Shown here: positions 42,682 through 51,829 of the stretch, piece after piece
Position numbering within the stretch: position 1 is the stretch's first letter
How the letters are laid out: every line of letters begins with the position of its first letter
Position numbers and translations under genes: made by a program
Notes under the pieces: generated by a model
Told to the model about the DNA's origin: nothing
The model's database searches: none
The model's input: only the letters and a program-made list of their open reading frames with translations
Source: CAYZJB01 sp964602985
GTDB lineage: Bacteria; CLD3; SB21
Assembly: GCA_964602985.1 (NCBI GenBank)
Contig: CAZRTJ010000022.1
Location: 1-56,005, forward strand
DNA length: 56,005 bases
Reading direction: 5' to 3'

Positions 42682-44595
42682 ATGAAACTTGATGCGAAAA
42701 TTCCAAGCGGACCCATCCAGGAAAAATGGGATCGACATAAGTTCGAAATGAAACTCGTCAACCCGGCAAACAAGCGAAAGTACACCCTGCTCGTCGTCGG
42801 AACAGGCCTGGCAGGGGCCGCGGCCGCGGCATCGCTCGCCGAACTCGGTTATAACGTCAAGAGTTTCTGCATCCAGGATTCTCCACGCCGCGCCCACAGC
42901 ATCGCCGCGCAGGGCGGCATCAACGCCGCCAAGAACTATCCGAATGACGGGGACAGCGTCTGGCGATTGTTCTACGACACGGTCAAAGGCGGCGACTATC
43001 GCGCGCGCGAAGCCAACGTGTATCGCCTCGCGCAGGTCAGCGCCAACATCATCGATCAGTGCGTTGCCCAGGGAGTCCCATTTGCCCGGGAATACGGCGG
43101 ACAACTGGAAAATCGCTCGTTTGGCGGCGCACAGGTCTCGCGCACATTTTACGCGCGCGGTCAGACGGGCCAGCAATTGTTGTTGGGCGCCTACGGCTCC
43201 ATGATGCGACAAGTGCACGAAGGTCGCGTGCAACTTTTTGCCCGACGGGAAATGCTCGATCTGGTGATCGTGGGAGGAAAAGCGCGCGGTATCATCACGC
43301 GCAATCTGGTCACCGGCGAATTGGAGTCGCACGTCGGCGACGCCGTCCTGCTCTGCACAGGCGGCTACGGCAATGCCTATTATCTCTCGACCAACGCGAA
43401 AAATTCGAATGTTACCGCCGCCTGGCGCGCATACAAACGCGGCGCCCTGTTTGGCAATCCGTGCTACACGCAGATTCACCCGACGTGCATACCGGTGAGC
43501 GGCGATCATCAGTCGAAATTGACCCTGATGAGCGAGAGTCTGCGCAATGACGGCCGCGTGTGGGTTCCCAAGAACAAAGGCGACAAACGCCCGCCCTCGG
43601 AGATTCCTGATGACGAACGGGACTATTACCTCGAGCGACGCTACCCGAGTTTTGGAAATCTCGTGCCGCGCGACGTGGCCTCGCGAAATGCAAAAAACGT
43701 CTGTGACGAAGGACGCGGAGTCGGTGAGTCCGGACTGTCCGTGTATTTGGACTTTCGCGATTCCATCCAGCGAGTGGGAGAGGCGGAGATTCGCGACAAG
43801 TACGGCAATCTCTTCGACATGTACGAGCGTATCACCGACGAGAATCCATACAAAGTCCCCATGCGTATTTATCCGGCCGTTCATTACACCATGGGCGGAC
43901 TGTGGGTCGATTACAATCTCATGTCCACGATCCCCGGACTGCATGTCCTCGGAGAAGCGAACTTCTCCGACCACGGGGCCAATCGCCTGGGCGCCAGCGC
44001 GTTGATGCAGGGACTGGCCGACGGATACTTTGTCATTCCCTACACGGTCGGTCATTACCTCGCCACGTCGGAATTGCCGAAAGTCACAGCCGATGCGCCA
44101 GAGTTCAAGGAAGCGGCGGAATTCTGTCGAACGCGACTCGGGAAAATTCTCCACATCAAGGGTAGCAAGACCGTTCTGGAATTCCATCGCGAATGCGGAC
44201 GGATCCTGTGGGACTACGTCGGCATGTCACGAACCGCCGACGGGTTGAAAAAGGCCATCGGAGAATTTCAGCGCCTCAAAGATGAATTTTGGAAGAACGT
44301 CCTCGTCGCGGGTGACCCCAATCTGCTGAACAAGAACCTCGAGTTCGCGGGACGCGTCGCCGACTTTATCGAGCTGGGAGAACTCATGGCTACCGACGCC
44401 CTCCATCGCAATGAATCCTGCGGCGGACACTTCCGGGAGGAATACCAAACCGCCGACGGCGAAGCCAGGCGGGATGATGACAATTTCTGTTACGTCGGAG
44501 CGTGGGAATTCAAAGGCGAAGGACAAGCGCCTGAGATGCATACGGAACCCCTGGCATTCGAAAACGTGAAACTCACACAGCGAAGCTACAAGTAG
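42682..44595 (+). CDS. sdhA: Succinate dehydrogenase/fumarate reductase flavoprotein
   Basis: 637 residues. FAD site: TGLAG (41-45) after the first strand, covalent FAD His72 in RRAHSIAAQGGIN. Substrate site: HPT in IHPTCIP, and GANRLGASAL with its Arg. The long form (about 640 residues with an insert near RPPSEIPDDERDYY) is typical of the Bacteroidetes/Epsilonproteobacterial type. It oxidises succinate to fumarate, or the reverse with a low-potential quinone. GAGAGG before the ATG; sdhB follows at 13 nt. Confidence 0.96.
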   Translation: MKLDAKIPSGPIQEKWDRHKFEMKLVNPANKRKYTLLVVGTGLAGAAAAASLAELGYNVKSFCIQDSPRRAHSIAAQGGINAAKNYPNDGDSVWRLFYDTVKGGDYRAREANVYRLAQVSANIIDQCVAQGVPFAREYGGQLENRSFGGAQVSRTFYARGQTGQQLLLGAYGSMMRQVHEGRVQLFARREMLDLVIVGGKARGIITRNLVTGELESHVGDAVLLCTGGYGNAYYLSTNAKNSNVTAAWRAYKRGALFGNPCYTQIHPTCIPVSGDHQSKLTLMSESLRNDGRVWVPKNKGDKRPPSEIPDDERDYYLERRYPSFGNLVPRDVASRNAKNVCDEGRGVGESGLSVYLDFRDSIQRVGEAEIRDKYGNLFDMYERITDENPYKVPMRIYPAVHYTMGGLWVDYNLMSTIPGLHVLGEANFSDHGANRLGASALMQGLADGYFVIPYTVGHYLATSELPKVTADAPEFKEAAEFCRTRLGKILHIKGSKTVLEFHRECGRILWDYVGMSRTADGLKKAIGEFQRLKDEFWKNVLVAGDPNLLNKNLEFAGRVADFIELGELMATDALHRNESCGGHFREEYQTADGEARRDDDNFCYVGAWEFKGEGQAPEMHTEPLAFENVKLTQRSYK

Positions 44596-44608
44596 CGGGA
44601 GTCGATTC

Positions 44609-45370
44609 ATGGAAAGCAAGAAACTCACATTGCATCTGAAGATCTGGCGACAGAAAAGCTCTTCCGACAAGGGTCGCATGGAAAGCCACACCGTGACGGA
44701 CATCTCAACGGATATGTCCTTTCTGGAGATGCTGGATACCTTGAACGAGCAACTGATCAAGAAAGGCGCCGATCCATTGGAGTATGACAACGATTGTCGG
44801 GAGGGAATTTGCGGCATGTGCAGTCTGGTGATCAATGGCATCGCGCATGGTCCGGAAAAAGGAACGGCGACTTGTCAGCTTCACATGCGCAAGTTCCGCG
44901 ACGGCCAGACGATCACCATCGAGCCCTGGCGTGCAAAGGCATTTCCCGTCGTCAAGGACTTGGTCGTCGATCGCTCGGCGCTCGACCACATCATCGCCGC
45001 GGGTGGGTACACATCTGTCAACGTCGGCGCCGCTGTGGATGGCAATGCCATTCTCATCGCCAAGCCGTCCGCTGAAAAGGCGATGGATGCGGCCGCATGC
45101 ATCGGATGCGGAGCGTGCGTAGCGGCATGCCCCAATGCGTCCGCCTCGCTTTTTGTATCGGCAAAGATCGCACAACTCGCCCACCTCCCTCAAGGACATC
45201 CGGAGAGAAAATCACGCGCATTGAACATGGTCCACAAAATGGACGAACTTGGTTTTGGAGAATGCTCCAACCATCGGGAATGCGAGGCTGTCTGTCCGAA
45301 GGAAATTTCCATCGCCTCTATCGCACTCATGCGACGAGAATACACCAAGGCCTCCCTGACGCAAGAGTAG
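44609..45370 (+). CDS. sdhB: Succinate dehydrogenase/fumarate reductase iron-sulfur protein
   Basis: 253 residues. [2Fe-2S] ligands Cys63, Cys68, Cys71 and Cys89; further clusters from Cys164, Cys167, Cys170, Cys174 (CIGCGACVAACP) and Cys219, Cys225, Cys229 (CSNHRECEAVCP). All are present, so the [2Fe-2S], [4Fe-4S] and [3Fe-4S] centres should form. Carries electrons from SdhA to the membrane anchor. Last gene of the operon. Confidence 0.96.
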   Translation: MESKKLTLHLKIWRQKSSSDKGRMESHTVTDISTDMSFLEMLDTLNEQLIKKGADPLEYDNDCREGICGMCSLVINGIAHGPEKGTATCQLHMRKFRDGQTITIEPWRAKAFPVVKDLVVDRSALDHIIAAGGYTSVNVGAAVDGNAILIAKPSAEKAMDAAACIGCGACVAACPNASASLFVSAKIAQLAHLPQGHPERKSRALNMVHKMDELGFGECSNHRECEAVCPKEISIASIALMRREYTKASLTQE

Positions 45371-45519
45371 TATAAACAATCACTTGCGCTTTGTCTTCCC
45401 GCGCTCAACTTTATTGGCATGGGAAGGTTTTTTTTTGTCACGCGAAACATCCCATTATTGTTATGCGTAGTCAAACGGTGAGAAACGCAAGAAAATACAG
45501 CAACTTAAAGGCACTTTTG

Positions 45520-47220
45520 ATGCGATTTCTGGTTTTTACAACCTTCCTGACTTCGACCTCTTTTGCTCAATATGCCGTCGTGGATTTAAAGGATTTTGAG
45601 GCGGAACAATTGATCTCGAAATCCTTCTCAGTGAGCAGCGCCACCTCTGTCTTCATAGACGCGGTGGGTGTCAAGTATCGATCGGAGAAGTGGAACCGGA
45701 CGTCGCCGATGTTCGCCTACGGGTGGATATTGAATGCAGATACGCGCGAAGTCGTGTGGACGATGAATCCCGATAATGTCTCCCGCTCCTGGGGCACAGT
45801 GAACATTGAATTCAAAGGCACCTTGTCGCTGAAGCCGGGCAATTACGAAGCATACTATTCGACCTACGGACATCGCGTCGTGAAGATTTCTTCGCCGTCG
45901 TACTTTGGCGAATTTGTCAAGAACCTGGTCAAAGTGTTTGTGGACGATGGTGACCTCTACGAAGACAGCGATCAGTGGAAGTTTCGCATTCTTGCCAAAG
46001 AGGAGGACAAGAAGAATTTTGGTACGGCATTGGCGTCGGGGCGACGCAGCATCTGTTCCCTCGTCGGTCCGCGAAATGACGACTATCTGGAACGCGGATT
46101 CACTCTGGATCGCGACATGCGCGTCCGCATTTACTGCAACGGTGAAGGCGCCGACGACAAGATGTATGACTATGGCTGGATCACGCACGACAAAACCGGA
46201 AAACAAATTTGGCAGATGGAGTTTGCCAGCACCGTCCACGGCGGCGGGGCGATGAAAAACCGGACGTACAGCGGGATCCTGACGCTTCCCGCCGGAAATT
46301 ACGTGGCCACCTATATCACCGATGACTCCCATTCTCCCAATGACTGGAACATGGCGCCTCCGTTCGATCCATCGTATTGGGGCCTGACCGTGTTTGCCGT
46401 CGATGACAAGGATGTGACCTACGTTCACGAATACCGGAAAGCGCAAAAGACCGAAATTCTGAACCTGACTCGAATTGGCGATTCCCGATACGAGTCCAAA
46501 GGAATCACGTTGAAGAAAGCCATGACGTTGCACATCGTCGCCCTCGGCGAGGGTCGCGACGAAAAGATGTACGATCATGGATGGATCACGGAAGTCAAGT
46601 CGGGACGACGCGTGTGGGAGATGAAGTACTCCGAGACCCGATACGCGGGCGGCGCGCAGAAGAATCGACTGTTTGAAGGATCGGTCTCGTTGCCCGCCGG
46701 CGACTACAGGGTCCATTACGTCACGGATGGATCACATTCGTACGGTGATTGGAATTCCGATCCTCCGTTCAAGCCCTCGTCGTGGGGCATTGCGCTGAGC
46801 CTGATCGACAACAGCGAACTGGCATATGTCGAAATGTACACGGAAAAAGAGGACGCCTCGGAGTTGGCTCGCCTGGTTCGCGTAGGAGACCACGCGTATA
46901 AGTCCAAAGCCTTCCGCATGACTAGGGCAGGAAATGTGCGAGTCCAGTGCATCGGAGAGGGCAGTGACGGAGACATGTACGACTATGGCTGGATCAAGAA
47001 TGCGCAAACCGGTCGGACCGTTTGGGAAATGACGTACCGCATGACGGATTATGCAGGAGGCGCAAAGAAGAATCGAATCTTTGACGACGCTGTATACCTG
47101 GAGGCCGGAGATTACGTTGTCTATTATGTTACCGACGGGTCGCACTCCTTTGAGGAGTGGAACTCCGATCCTCCAAGCAGTCCTGAACTGTGGGGAATCA
47201 CGGTTCGACTGACACCCTAA
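45520..47220 (+). CDS. Secreted protein with four tandem beta repeats
   Basis: 566 residues from ATG 45520 (AAAGG upstream; an earlier ATG at 45463 is possible). Signal peptide MRFLVFTTFLTSTSFAQ. The rest is four repeats of about 115-135 residues; the last three share GEGxDxKMYDYGWI, then VWEM, YAGGAxKNR, LPAGDYxxxYVTDGSHS and DWNSDPP. The first repeat is diverged. Each repeat looks like a beta-sandwich (jelly-roll-like) module. I know no named family. The strict order suggests binding to a repetitive or extended ligand outside the cell. Monocistronic, with a strong terminator. Confidence 0.75.
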   Translation: MRFLVFTTFLTSTSFAQYAVVDLKDFEAEQLISKSFSVSSATSVFIDAVGVKYRSEKWNRTSPMFAYGWILNADTREVVWTMNPDNVSRSWGTVNIEFKGTLSLKPGNYEAYYSTYGHRVVKISSPSYFGEFVKNLVKVFVDDGDLYEDSDQWKFRILAKEEDKKNFGTALASGRRSICSLVGPRNDDYLERGFTLDRDMRVRIYCNGEGADDKMYDYGWITHDKTGKQIWQMEFASTVHGGGAMKNRTYSGILTLPAGNYVATYITDDSHSPNDWNMAPPFDPSYWGLTVFAVDDKDVTYVHEYRKAQKTEILNLTRIGDSRYESKGITLKKAMTLHIVALGEGRDEKMYDHGWITEVKSGRRVWEMKYSETRYAGGAQKNRLFEGSVSLPAGDYRVHYVTDGSHSYGDWNSDPPFKPSSWGIALSLIDNSELAYVEMYTEKEDASELARLVRVGDHAYKSKAFRMTRAGNVRVQCIGEGSDGDMYDYGWIKNAQTGRTVWEMTYRMTDYAGGAKKNRIFDDAVYLEAGDYVVYYVTDGSHSFEEWNSDPPSSPELWGITVRLTP

Positions 47221-47247
47221 AACTCTCTCTCCTCCTTCTTGTGAATG

Positions 47248-47270
47248 AGGCGACCTTCGGGTCGCCTTTT
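47248..47270 (+). terminator. Rho-independent terminator with UUCG loop
   Basis: AGGCGACC-TTCG-GGTCGCCT then a T run, 27 nt after the four-repeat gene. Confidence 0.93.
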
Positions 47271-47276
47271 CACGTT

Positions 47277-47305
47277 TTGACAGAACGCAGTGAAATGTCT
47301 ATATT
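47277..47305 (+). promoter_or_regulatory. Near-consensus promoter giving a leaderless mRNA
   Basis: TTGACA (47277-47282), exactly 17 nt, TATATT (47300-47305). Transcription should start within 2-3 nt of the ATG at 47311, so the RNA would have no leader and no ribosome site. Confidence 0.7.
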
Positions 47306-47310
47306 GCCCC

Positions 47311-47640
47311 ATGTTTGATCGCATCAAGTTTACACTCGGAAAGAAGTCTGTCTATATCGCGGTGGATCCATTCTTTACCGAAGACTATGTCTTGTTTCAC
47401 GAAGTTGGGGATGACATTCACCTCCTCGAACGCGACTTGAAGGGATTTCACGAGAGTTCGGACATTTCCATTTACGACGTGAGTAAGAATCTCCGCTATA
47501 TGGTAGCCCCATCCGACGAGGGATTCTCCGTCACGGTCGAGGAATTGGATCTGGACGCTTTGCTGGCGTTGGGTTTGTCGCGGGATGCGCTGGATCAGAT
47601 CATTCTTCTGAAAAAACGGGTATTGAATCCGCGAATCTGA
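47311..47640 (+). CDS. Conserved-looking small acidic protein, unknown
   Basis: 109 residues, acidic, soluble, no signal peptide. The start at ATG 47311 is set by the promoter, whose -10 ends only 5 nt upstream. Contains VYIAVDPFFTEDYVLFHEVG and a C-terminal helical part (ALLALGLSRDALDQIILLKK). I do not recognise a family. Its stop shares a base with the ATG of the amidotransferase gene (TGATG), so the two are translated together and may act together. Confidence 0.6.
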   Translation: MFDRIKFTLGKKSVYIAVDPFFTEDYVLFHEVGDDIHLLERDLKGFHESSDISIYDVSKNLRYMVAPSDEGFSVTVEELDLDALLALGLSRDALDQIILLKKRVLNPRI

Positions 47641-48449
47641 TGTGTCGTTTTGCTGCGTACTCCGGCCCCCCGATCTCCCTTCACCATTTCATCATGGACG
47701 TGCCTCATTCCCTCTTCCGACAGAGCTACGAAGCGCGGGAGATGTTGTCCGGCACGATGAACGCCGATGGTTTTGGTCTCGCCTGGTACCAGAAGGCTTT
47801 GTCCGATCGTCCTGCCGTCTACGTATCGACGGCGCCGATCTGGGCGGACTATAATCTGGAGAGAATCTCCGACAAAATACAATCCGGCCTCATTCTGGCG
47901 CACGTGCGAGGCGCCTCCGCTGGGATGCCTGTCGCCATCACCAATACGCATCCCTTCGCATACGGACCCTACACGTTCATGCACAACGGATCCGTGGATC
48001 AATTTCGAACCAGGATATTCCCCAAACTGGCTGGGTGGATCCGCCCAGACCTGTGGGAACACCTCAAAGGCAACACGGATTCCGAACATCTCTTCGGCTG
48101 GTGGCTGAGCGAAGTCGACGGGTCGGCGGACGGAAGCATCTCTGCGGAAAAAATGGCGCAGGGTTTGGCGGCGATCCTCAAGAAACTGCGGACACTTGCC
48201 GAGGAAGCCGGCATCGAAGTGGTTGCCAATCTGGGCGTGTCGGATGGAAAAAACATTGTCGCGACCCGCTTCCATCACGGCACGCGAGTCGCGACGCTGT
48301 ACTATTCCGATCATTGTTCGCTCTTCCCGGAGGGAGTGGTCGTCGCCTCGGAACGCTTCTCAGACGATCCTTCCTGGAAAGCCCTTCCCGAAAACAGCTT
48401 GCTTCTGATTCAACCGAATCAGCCGGTGCAGATTTCGTTGCTCTCTTAA
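47640..48449 (+). CDS. EgtC-like class II glutamine amidotransferase
   Basis: 269 residues. Catalytic Cys2 (MCRFAAYSG) becomes N-terminal after Met removal; further hallmarks are NADGFGLAWY, LAHVRGASAG, NTHPFAYG and FMHNGSVD. This is the EgtC/YafJ type of N-terminal nucleophile amidohydrolase. EgtC removes glutamate from a gamma-glutamyl intermediate in ergothioneine synthesis, but no egtB or egtD is in the window, so the exact substrate is open. Stop overlaps the convergent SPFH gene stop by 4 nt. Confidence 0.88.
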   Translation: MCRFAAYSGPPISLHHFIMDVPHSLFRQSYEAREMLSGTMNADGFGLAWYQKALSDRPAVYVSTAPIWADYNLERISDKIQSGLILAHVRGASAGMPVAITNTHPFAYGPYTFMHNGSVDQFRTRIFPKLAGWIRPDLWEHLKGNTDSEHLFGWWLSEVDGSADGSISAEKMAQGLAAILKKLRTLAEEAGIEVVANLGVSDGKNIVATRFHHGTRVATLYYSDHCSLFPEGVVVASERFSDDPSWKALPENSLLLIQPNQPVQISLLS

Positions 48450-49360
48450 GGCTGCTTCTTATTGACTTCGCCCGCCGTGATCATGGCATCGCGGATTTGA
48501 TCGGCGATGGCTGAAAGACCTCCCGGCGAATGGGGCATCAGGATCGTATTGGTTGTGGAGTGCTCGCCCAGCGACTGCAGCGTATCAAAATACTGCGTCA
48601 TGAGCACGAGCATCATGACGTCGCGCGCGCTCGACCCTTCGACGGCCGCCTGGAACTGCTCCACGGAATCCCGCAATCCTTCGATGATCGCCTTGCGTTG
48701 ATCGGCGATCCCTTTTCCCTGCAAGGCTTTGCTCTGAGCGTCGGCCTCAGCCGCTTTGACTTTGAGGATTCGGTCGGCTTCGCCCTTTTCAGCCGCCGCC
48801 ATACGCATACGGGTGGCCGCGTTGATTTCGTTCATCGCGTCCTTGACCTTCGCATCCGGATCGATATCGGTGACCAGCGCCTTGAGAATGTCGTATCCGA
48901 AATCCTCCATTGTATTGTGAAGTTCATTCTTCACCGCATCCGCGATTTCGTCCTTCTTTTCAAAGACATCGTCCAGTTTGAGCTTGGGAACCCGCGCGCG
49001 CACGAGATCAAAGACGAAGGACGTCACCTGCTGGTGAACGTTTGTCAGTTTGTAGTACGCATCGTAGACCTTGGTCGGTATGACAAAGTACTGGACCGAG
49101 ACTTTCAAATGAACAAACACATCGTCGCCCGTCTTGGTTTCGACGACCACATCCAGCTGCTGAACACGCATGTTAATACGGGAGACCAATTTGTCCATGA
49201 TGGGGACTTTGACACGCAGACCGGCTTGGGCGATCCGATGAAATTTTCCAAATCGTTCGATAATTCCGACCGTCTGTTGTTTAATGACAAAGAAAGACGA
49301 CAAAAACATGATGAACAGGAAAAACCCGATAAAGCCAAAGCAAATAAGTGCACCATCCAT
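48446..49360 (-). CDS. SPFH/stomatin-like (QmcA-type) membrane protein
   Basis: 304 residues; GGAGG before the ATG. One N-terminal membrane helix (about 3-26), then an SPFH domain (QQTVGIIERFGKFHRIAQAG, DVFVHLKVSVQYFV, VRARVPKLKLDDVFEKKDEI) and a long Ala/Glu-rich coiled coil (AAEKGEADRILKVKAAEADA). Such proteins form large rings in the membrane and regulate proteases such as FtsH. No NfeD gene is adjacent, which fits the QmcA/stomatin subgroup that occurs alone. Transcribed alone. Confidence 0.93.
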   Translation of the reverse strand: MDGALICFGFIGFFLFIMFLSSFFVIKQQTVGIIERFGKFHRIAQAGLRVKVPIMDKLVSRINMRVQQLDVVVETKTGDDVFVHLKVSVQYFVIPTKVYDAYYKLTNVHQQVTSFVFDLVRARVPKLKLDDVFEKKDEIADAVKNELHNTMEDFGYDILKALVTDIDPDAKVKDAMNEINAATRMRMAAAEKGEADRILKVKAAEADAQSKALQGKGIADQRKAIIEGLRDSVEQFQAAVEGSSARDVMMLVLMTQYFDTLQSLGEHSTTNTILMPHSPGGLSAIADQIRDAMITAGEVNKKQP

Positions 49361-49443
49361 GGCAATCCTCCTTCGTGGGTGGTTATGAATCCGTGAGTGG
49401 CTGAGTGTAGAAAGAAAAATGGATTTTGGCCACAGTTATTTCT

Positions 49444-50328
49444 ATGTTGCGCCGCATGTCGGAGATGGAATTTCTTCACCCCCCCACCAATGTTCCGCTG
49501 TTGATCCGTTCGTTGCCTCTCTTGCAATGCCCGCAGTGCCGGTCGGCGGAAGTTCTGGAGTGGTTTGGCGACGACTCCCTTCCCGCCCACTGGTCCACCC
49601 ATGGCGCAGTCGTCTGCCATGCCTGCGCGACCTGTTACCGATACCACAAGGGCGTACTGGAGTTCCTGACCCAGCGCCCGACGCGCATCACCCGAGCACA
49701 GAACAGCAATTTCTCGAGGCTGGTGTATCGAAATTACCAGAAGTACTGGCGCCGGTGGATCCTATCGGTCCTTGCTTTCCGACGATTTTCGAACGAGGAA
49801 GAATCACACCGTATGCAGGACTGGATTCAAAGATATGCACGAAGCGGACCAGCGGTGGATATTGGAACCGGACATGGATTCTATGCGCAAACGCTCGCGC
49901 GAACATGCCCCGCAAGTCCGATATTCGCCGTGGATTTCTCGCTGGGAATGCTGTATGAAGCGCACCGGTGGGCCGCCGAACATGCTCTTCAGGACCGGAT
50001 CTTGTTCGTCCTCGCGGACGTCGAGAACCTGCCCTTTCGCTCAGGCATGGCCGGCATTGTGACCTGCGGGGGAGGACTGAATGAATACGGGAACACAGAA
50101 GTCTGTTTGCGCGAGATACGGCGGATCATCTCCGATGAATCTCATTTCATTTCTATGCATCTCCAAAGAACTTCCGGAGTCACCGGCCTGATACAGGATT
50201 TGGCGGAAGATGTATCCGGCTTACGCTTCCCGTGGCAGAGCGAGTGGAATGCTACGTTTTTGAACGGATCGTTCAGGATTCGGGAGGAATTCGAGGCGGG
50301 ATTGGCGCGATGGGCCATCCTCCATTAG
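49444..50328 (+). CDS. SAM-dependent methyltransferase with zinc-ribbon-like start
   Basis: About 294 residues. Four Cys (CPQC and CHAC-type) near residues 30-60, then YRYHKGVLEFL, make a Trm112-like zinc site. The class I SAM domain follows with motif I VDIGTGHGFYAQ, then AVDFSLGML, LADVENLPFRSGM and GGLNEYGN. RlmA-type rRNA methyltransferases and various small-molecule enzymes look like this; the target is unknown. The start is unsure: ATGs at 49444, 49456 and 49465 are all possible, and none has a clear ribosome site. Confidence 0.8.
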   Translation: MLRRMSEMEFLHPPTNVPLLIRSLPLLQCPQCRSAEVLEWFGDDSLPAHWSTHGAVVCHACATCYRYHKGVLEFLTQRPTRITRAQNSNFSRLVYRNYQKYWRRWILSVLAFRRFSNEEESHRMQDWIQRYARSGPAVDIGTGHGFYAQTLARTCPASPIFAVDFSLGMLYEAHRWAAEHALQDRILFVLADVENLPFRSGMAGIVTCGGGLNEYGNTEVCLREIRRIISDESHFISMHLQRTSGVTGLIQDLAEDVSGLRFPWQSEWNATFLNGSFRIREEFEAGLARWAILH

Positions 50329-50681
50329 CCACCGGATTCGACATGGCACTGCGCGAACTGCGAATGGCCGAAGAGGCTGTTCGCGCGGCAAATCCAGGCC
50401 GCGCCCGAGTTTGTGCGCGTCGTGCGGCGCTGGCGGCGATGAGGGAGTTTTCGCGACAGACGGGATTCCGTTTCGACGGCCGAACCGGAATCGAACGTCT
50501 TCGCTCCTTTTCCTTGAGCGACCGGTTTCCGAAAGCCGCCCGCGAAGCCGCACAGCGACTCACGACCCATGTCAATCACCAGCTCACCCCCTCCTTTTCC
50601 TTTAACCCGATCGGCGACGGACGAAAGGTCATTCATGCGATTGCCAACGCGCTCGGAGTGAGCATTCCCACCGGGATATAG
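50310..50681 (+). CDS. Small helical protein, HEPN-like
   Basis: About 123 residues, starting inside the end of the methyltransferase gene (19-nt overlap; a second ATG at 50343 is possible). The pattern MALRELRMAEEAVRAANPGR, then ARVCARRAALAAMREF, resembles small helical proteins often annotated HEPN or hypothetical and found next to unrelated genes. No nuclease RxxxxH motif is evident. Function unknown. Confidence 0.5.
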   Translation: MGHPPLATGFDMALRELRMAEEAVRAANPGRARVCARRAALAAMREFSRQTGFRFDGRTGIERLRSFSLSDRFPKAAREAAQRLTTHVNHQLTPSFSFNPIGDGRKVIHAIANALGVSIPTGI

Positions 50682-50718
50682 TTATTATCAGTACGTAATT
50701 CCACCATGTCTGGACGCT

Positions 50719-50732
50719 ATTGCACATGCAAT
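50719..50732. promoter_or_regulatory. Perfect palindrome upstream of the nucleotidyltransferase
   Basis: ATTGCA-CA-TGCAAT, 6-bp arms. It lies in the 198-nt AT-rich intergenic region before 50880, and ATTGC recurs at 50739-50743 and 50793-50797. An operator is possible. No clear promoter can be read. Confidence 0.4.
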
Positions 50733-50879
50733 CAATTTATTGCGTTTAACAGGTCGATAATGTGGAAAGCTCAGAAATCGTGCCTGTTTTTATTGCATTT
50801 ACATACGGAATGTTGCGAGAATATTGTGGCATAATGATTGCTTAAGAGACGCTCGCAACTAAAGAAAAGTGGAGCGAAC

Positions 50880-51710
50880 TTGAAAGCATTCATTCTAGCA
50901 GCGGGACAAGGCAGTCGGTTACTTCCCTTAACCTCCGAGACTCCCAAGACACTGCTCAACGTGGGCGGAACGACCATTTTGGAATATCAGTTGGTGACGC
51001 TGGCTAGTTGCGGTATTCGAGAAGTCGTTCTGATCGGTGGCTTCCGCATGGACAAACTTCAGGAAGCGGCTCGTCGATATGCGGCGGTTCATGGGCTGGA
51101 TTTGACCCTGAAATTCGTCTACAACTCCGAGTATGATGTCACAAACAATCTCTTCTCCTTGTGGTTGGCTCGTCAAGAGATGACGGGCGACTTTGTCGTG
51201 ATCAACGGAGACAACGTGTTTGACAGGCGGGCTCTGCAGCGCGCGATGGCTCAGCGAGAATCCAGCGTCGTGCTCGCCATTCACCAGAACGCCGAATACG
51301 ATGACGAGGACATGAAGGTTCGTATCGCCGGTACGCGCGTGACGGAAATATCCAAGCAAATCGATAATCACCTGGCCAGTGGGGAGTCGATCGGGTTACG
51401 CGTTTTCCACGGCAACGGAGTCGAAGGCTTCAAGCATGCGATGGACATGGTCATGATCGAAGACGTCGAACGAAAGGCGTTTTTTGTCAAAGCCATTCAG
51501 CACATGATTGACTGCGGACACGTGGTCGGGTACTCCGACGTGACAGAGTTCCAGTACGGGGAATTGGACTTCCACGAAGATCTGAAGAATCTGGAAATGA
51601 CGATGTCGGCGTTGATGGTGCAGACCATTCTTCTGCACACCAATCCGGCCGGCATGTATGCCCGGTCCATGCAGTTGTATCAAAATCCTGCGATGCGGAA
51701 AGCCGGATAA
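50880..51710 (+). CDS. Nucleotidyltransferase (sugar/polyol-phosphate type)
   Basis: 276 residues. The TTG at 50880 has GGAG 5 nt upstream and gives the standard start KAFILAAGQGSRLLPLTSET with PKTLL, the NTP-binding signature. NGDNVF (about 119-124) carries the metal-binding Asp. Family members join NTP to a sugar-1-phosphate, phosphocholine or inositol-phosphate; EYQLVTLASCGIREVVLIGG is typical. The next genes are CDP-alcohol phosphotransferases, so CTP and a polyol-phosphate are likely substrates, as in myo-inositol-phosphate cytidylyltransferase (inference). A terminator follows, so the downstream genes are a separate transcript. Confidence 0.88.
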   Translation: MKAFILAAGQGSRLLPLTSETPKTLLNVGGTTILEYQLVTLASCGIREVVLIGGFRMDKLQEAARRYAAVHGLDLTLKFVYNSEYDVTNNLFSLWLARQEMTGDFVVINGDNVFDRRALQRAMAQRESSVVLAIHQNAEYDDEDMKVRIAGTRVTEISKQIDNHLASGESIGLRVFHGNGVEGFKHAMDMVMIEDVERKAFFVKAIQHMIDCGHVVGYSDVTEFQYGELDFHEDLKNLEMTMSALMVQTILLHTNPAGMYARSMQLYQNPAMRKAG

Positions 51711-51730
51711 GCATTTTTTTTCAGCTATAG

Positions 51731-51774
51731 AAAATCTTGGCGGAATTCACTATCTTCTGCCAAGATTTTTTTTT
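51731..51774 (+). terminator. Rho-independent terminator after the nucleotidyltransferase
   Basis: AAAATCTTGGC (51731-51741) pairs with GCCAAGATTTT (51759-51769) across a 17-nt loop, then T run. Confidence 0.85.
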
Positions 51775-51829
51775 GCCGGTCTGATATGATCCTCTGTCCA
51801 TTCTCCCCTCACGCAAACTCCCGCAAGAT

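Noticed and set aside
42571..44187. 538-residue open frame antisense to sdhA
   Set aside because: It is a mirror of the codon bias of sdhA: no ribosome site, no family, and the opposite strand is a certain enzyme.
45628..46716. 362-residue frame antisense to the four-repeat protein
   Set aside because: Low-complexity shadow; repeats and signal peptide are on the plus strand.
50760..50835. Promoter of the nucleotidyltransferase gene with CATAAT at 50830
   Set aside because: No -35 element at usable distance could be found, so the -10 alone is not enough.
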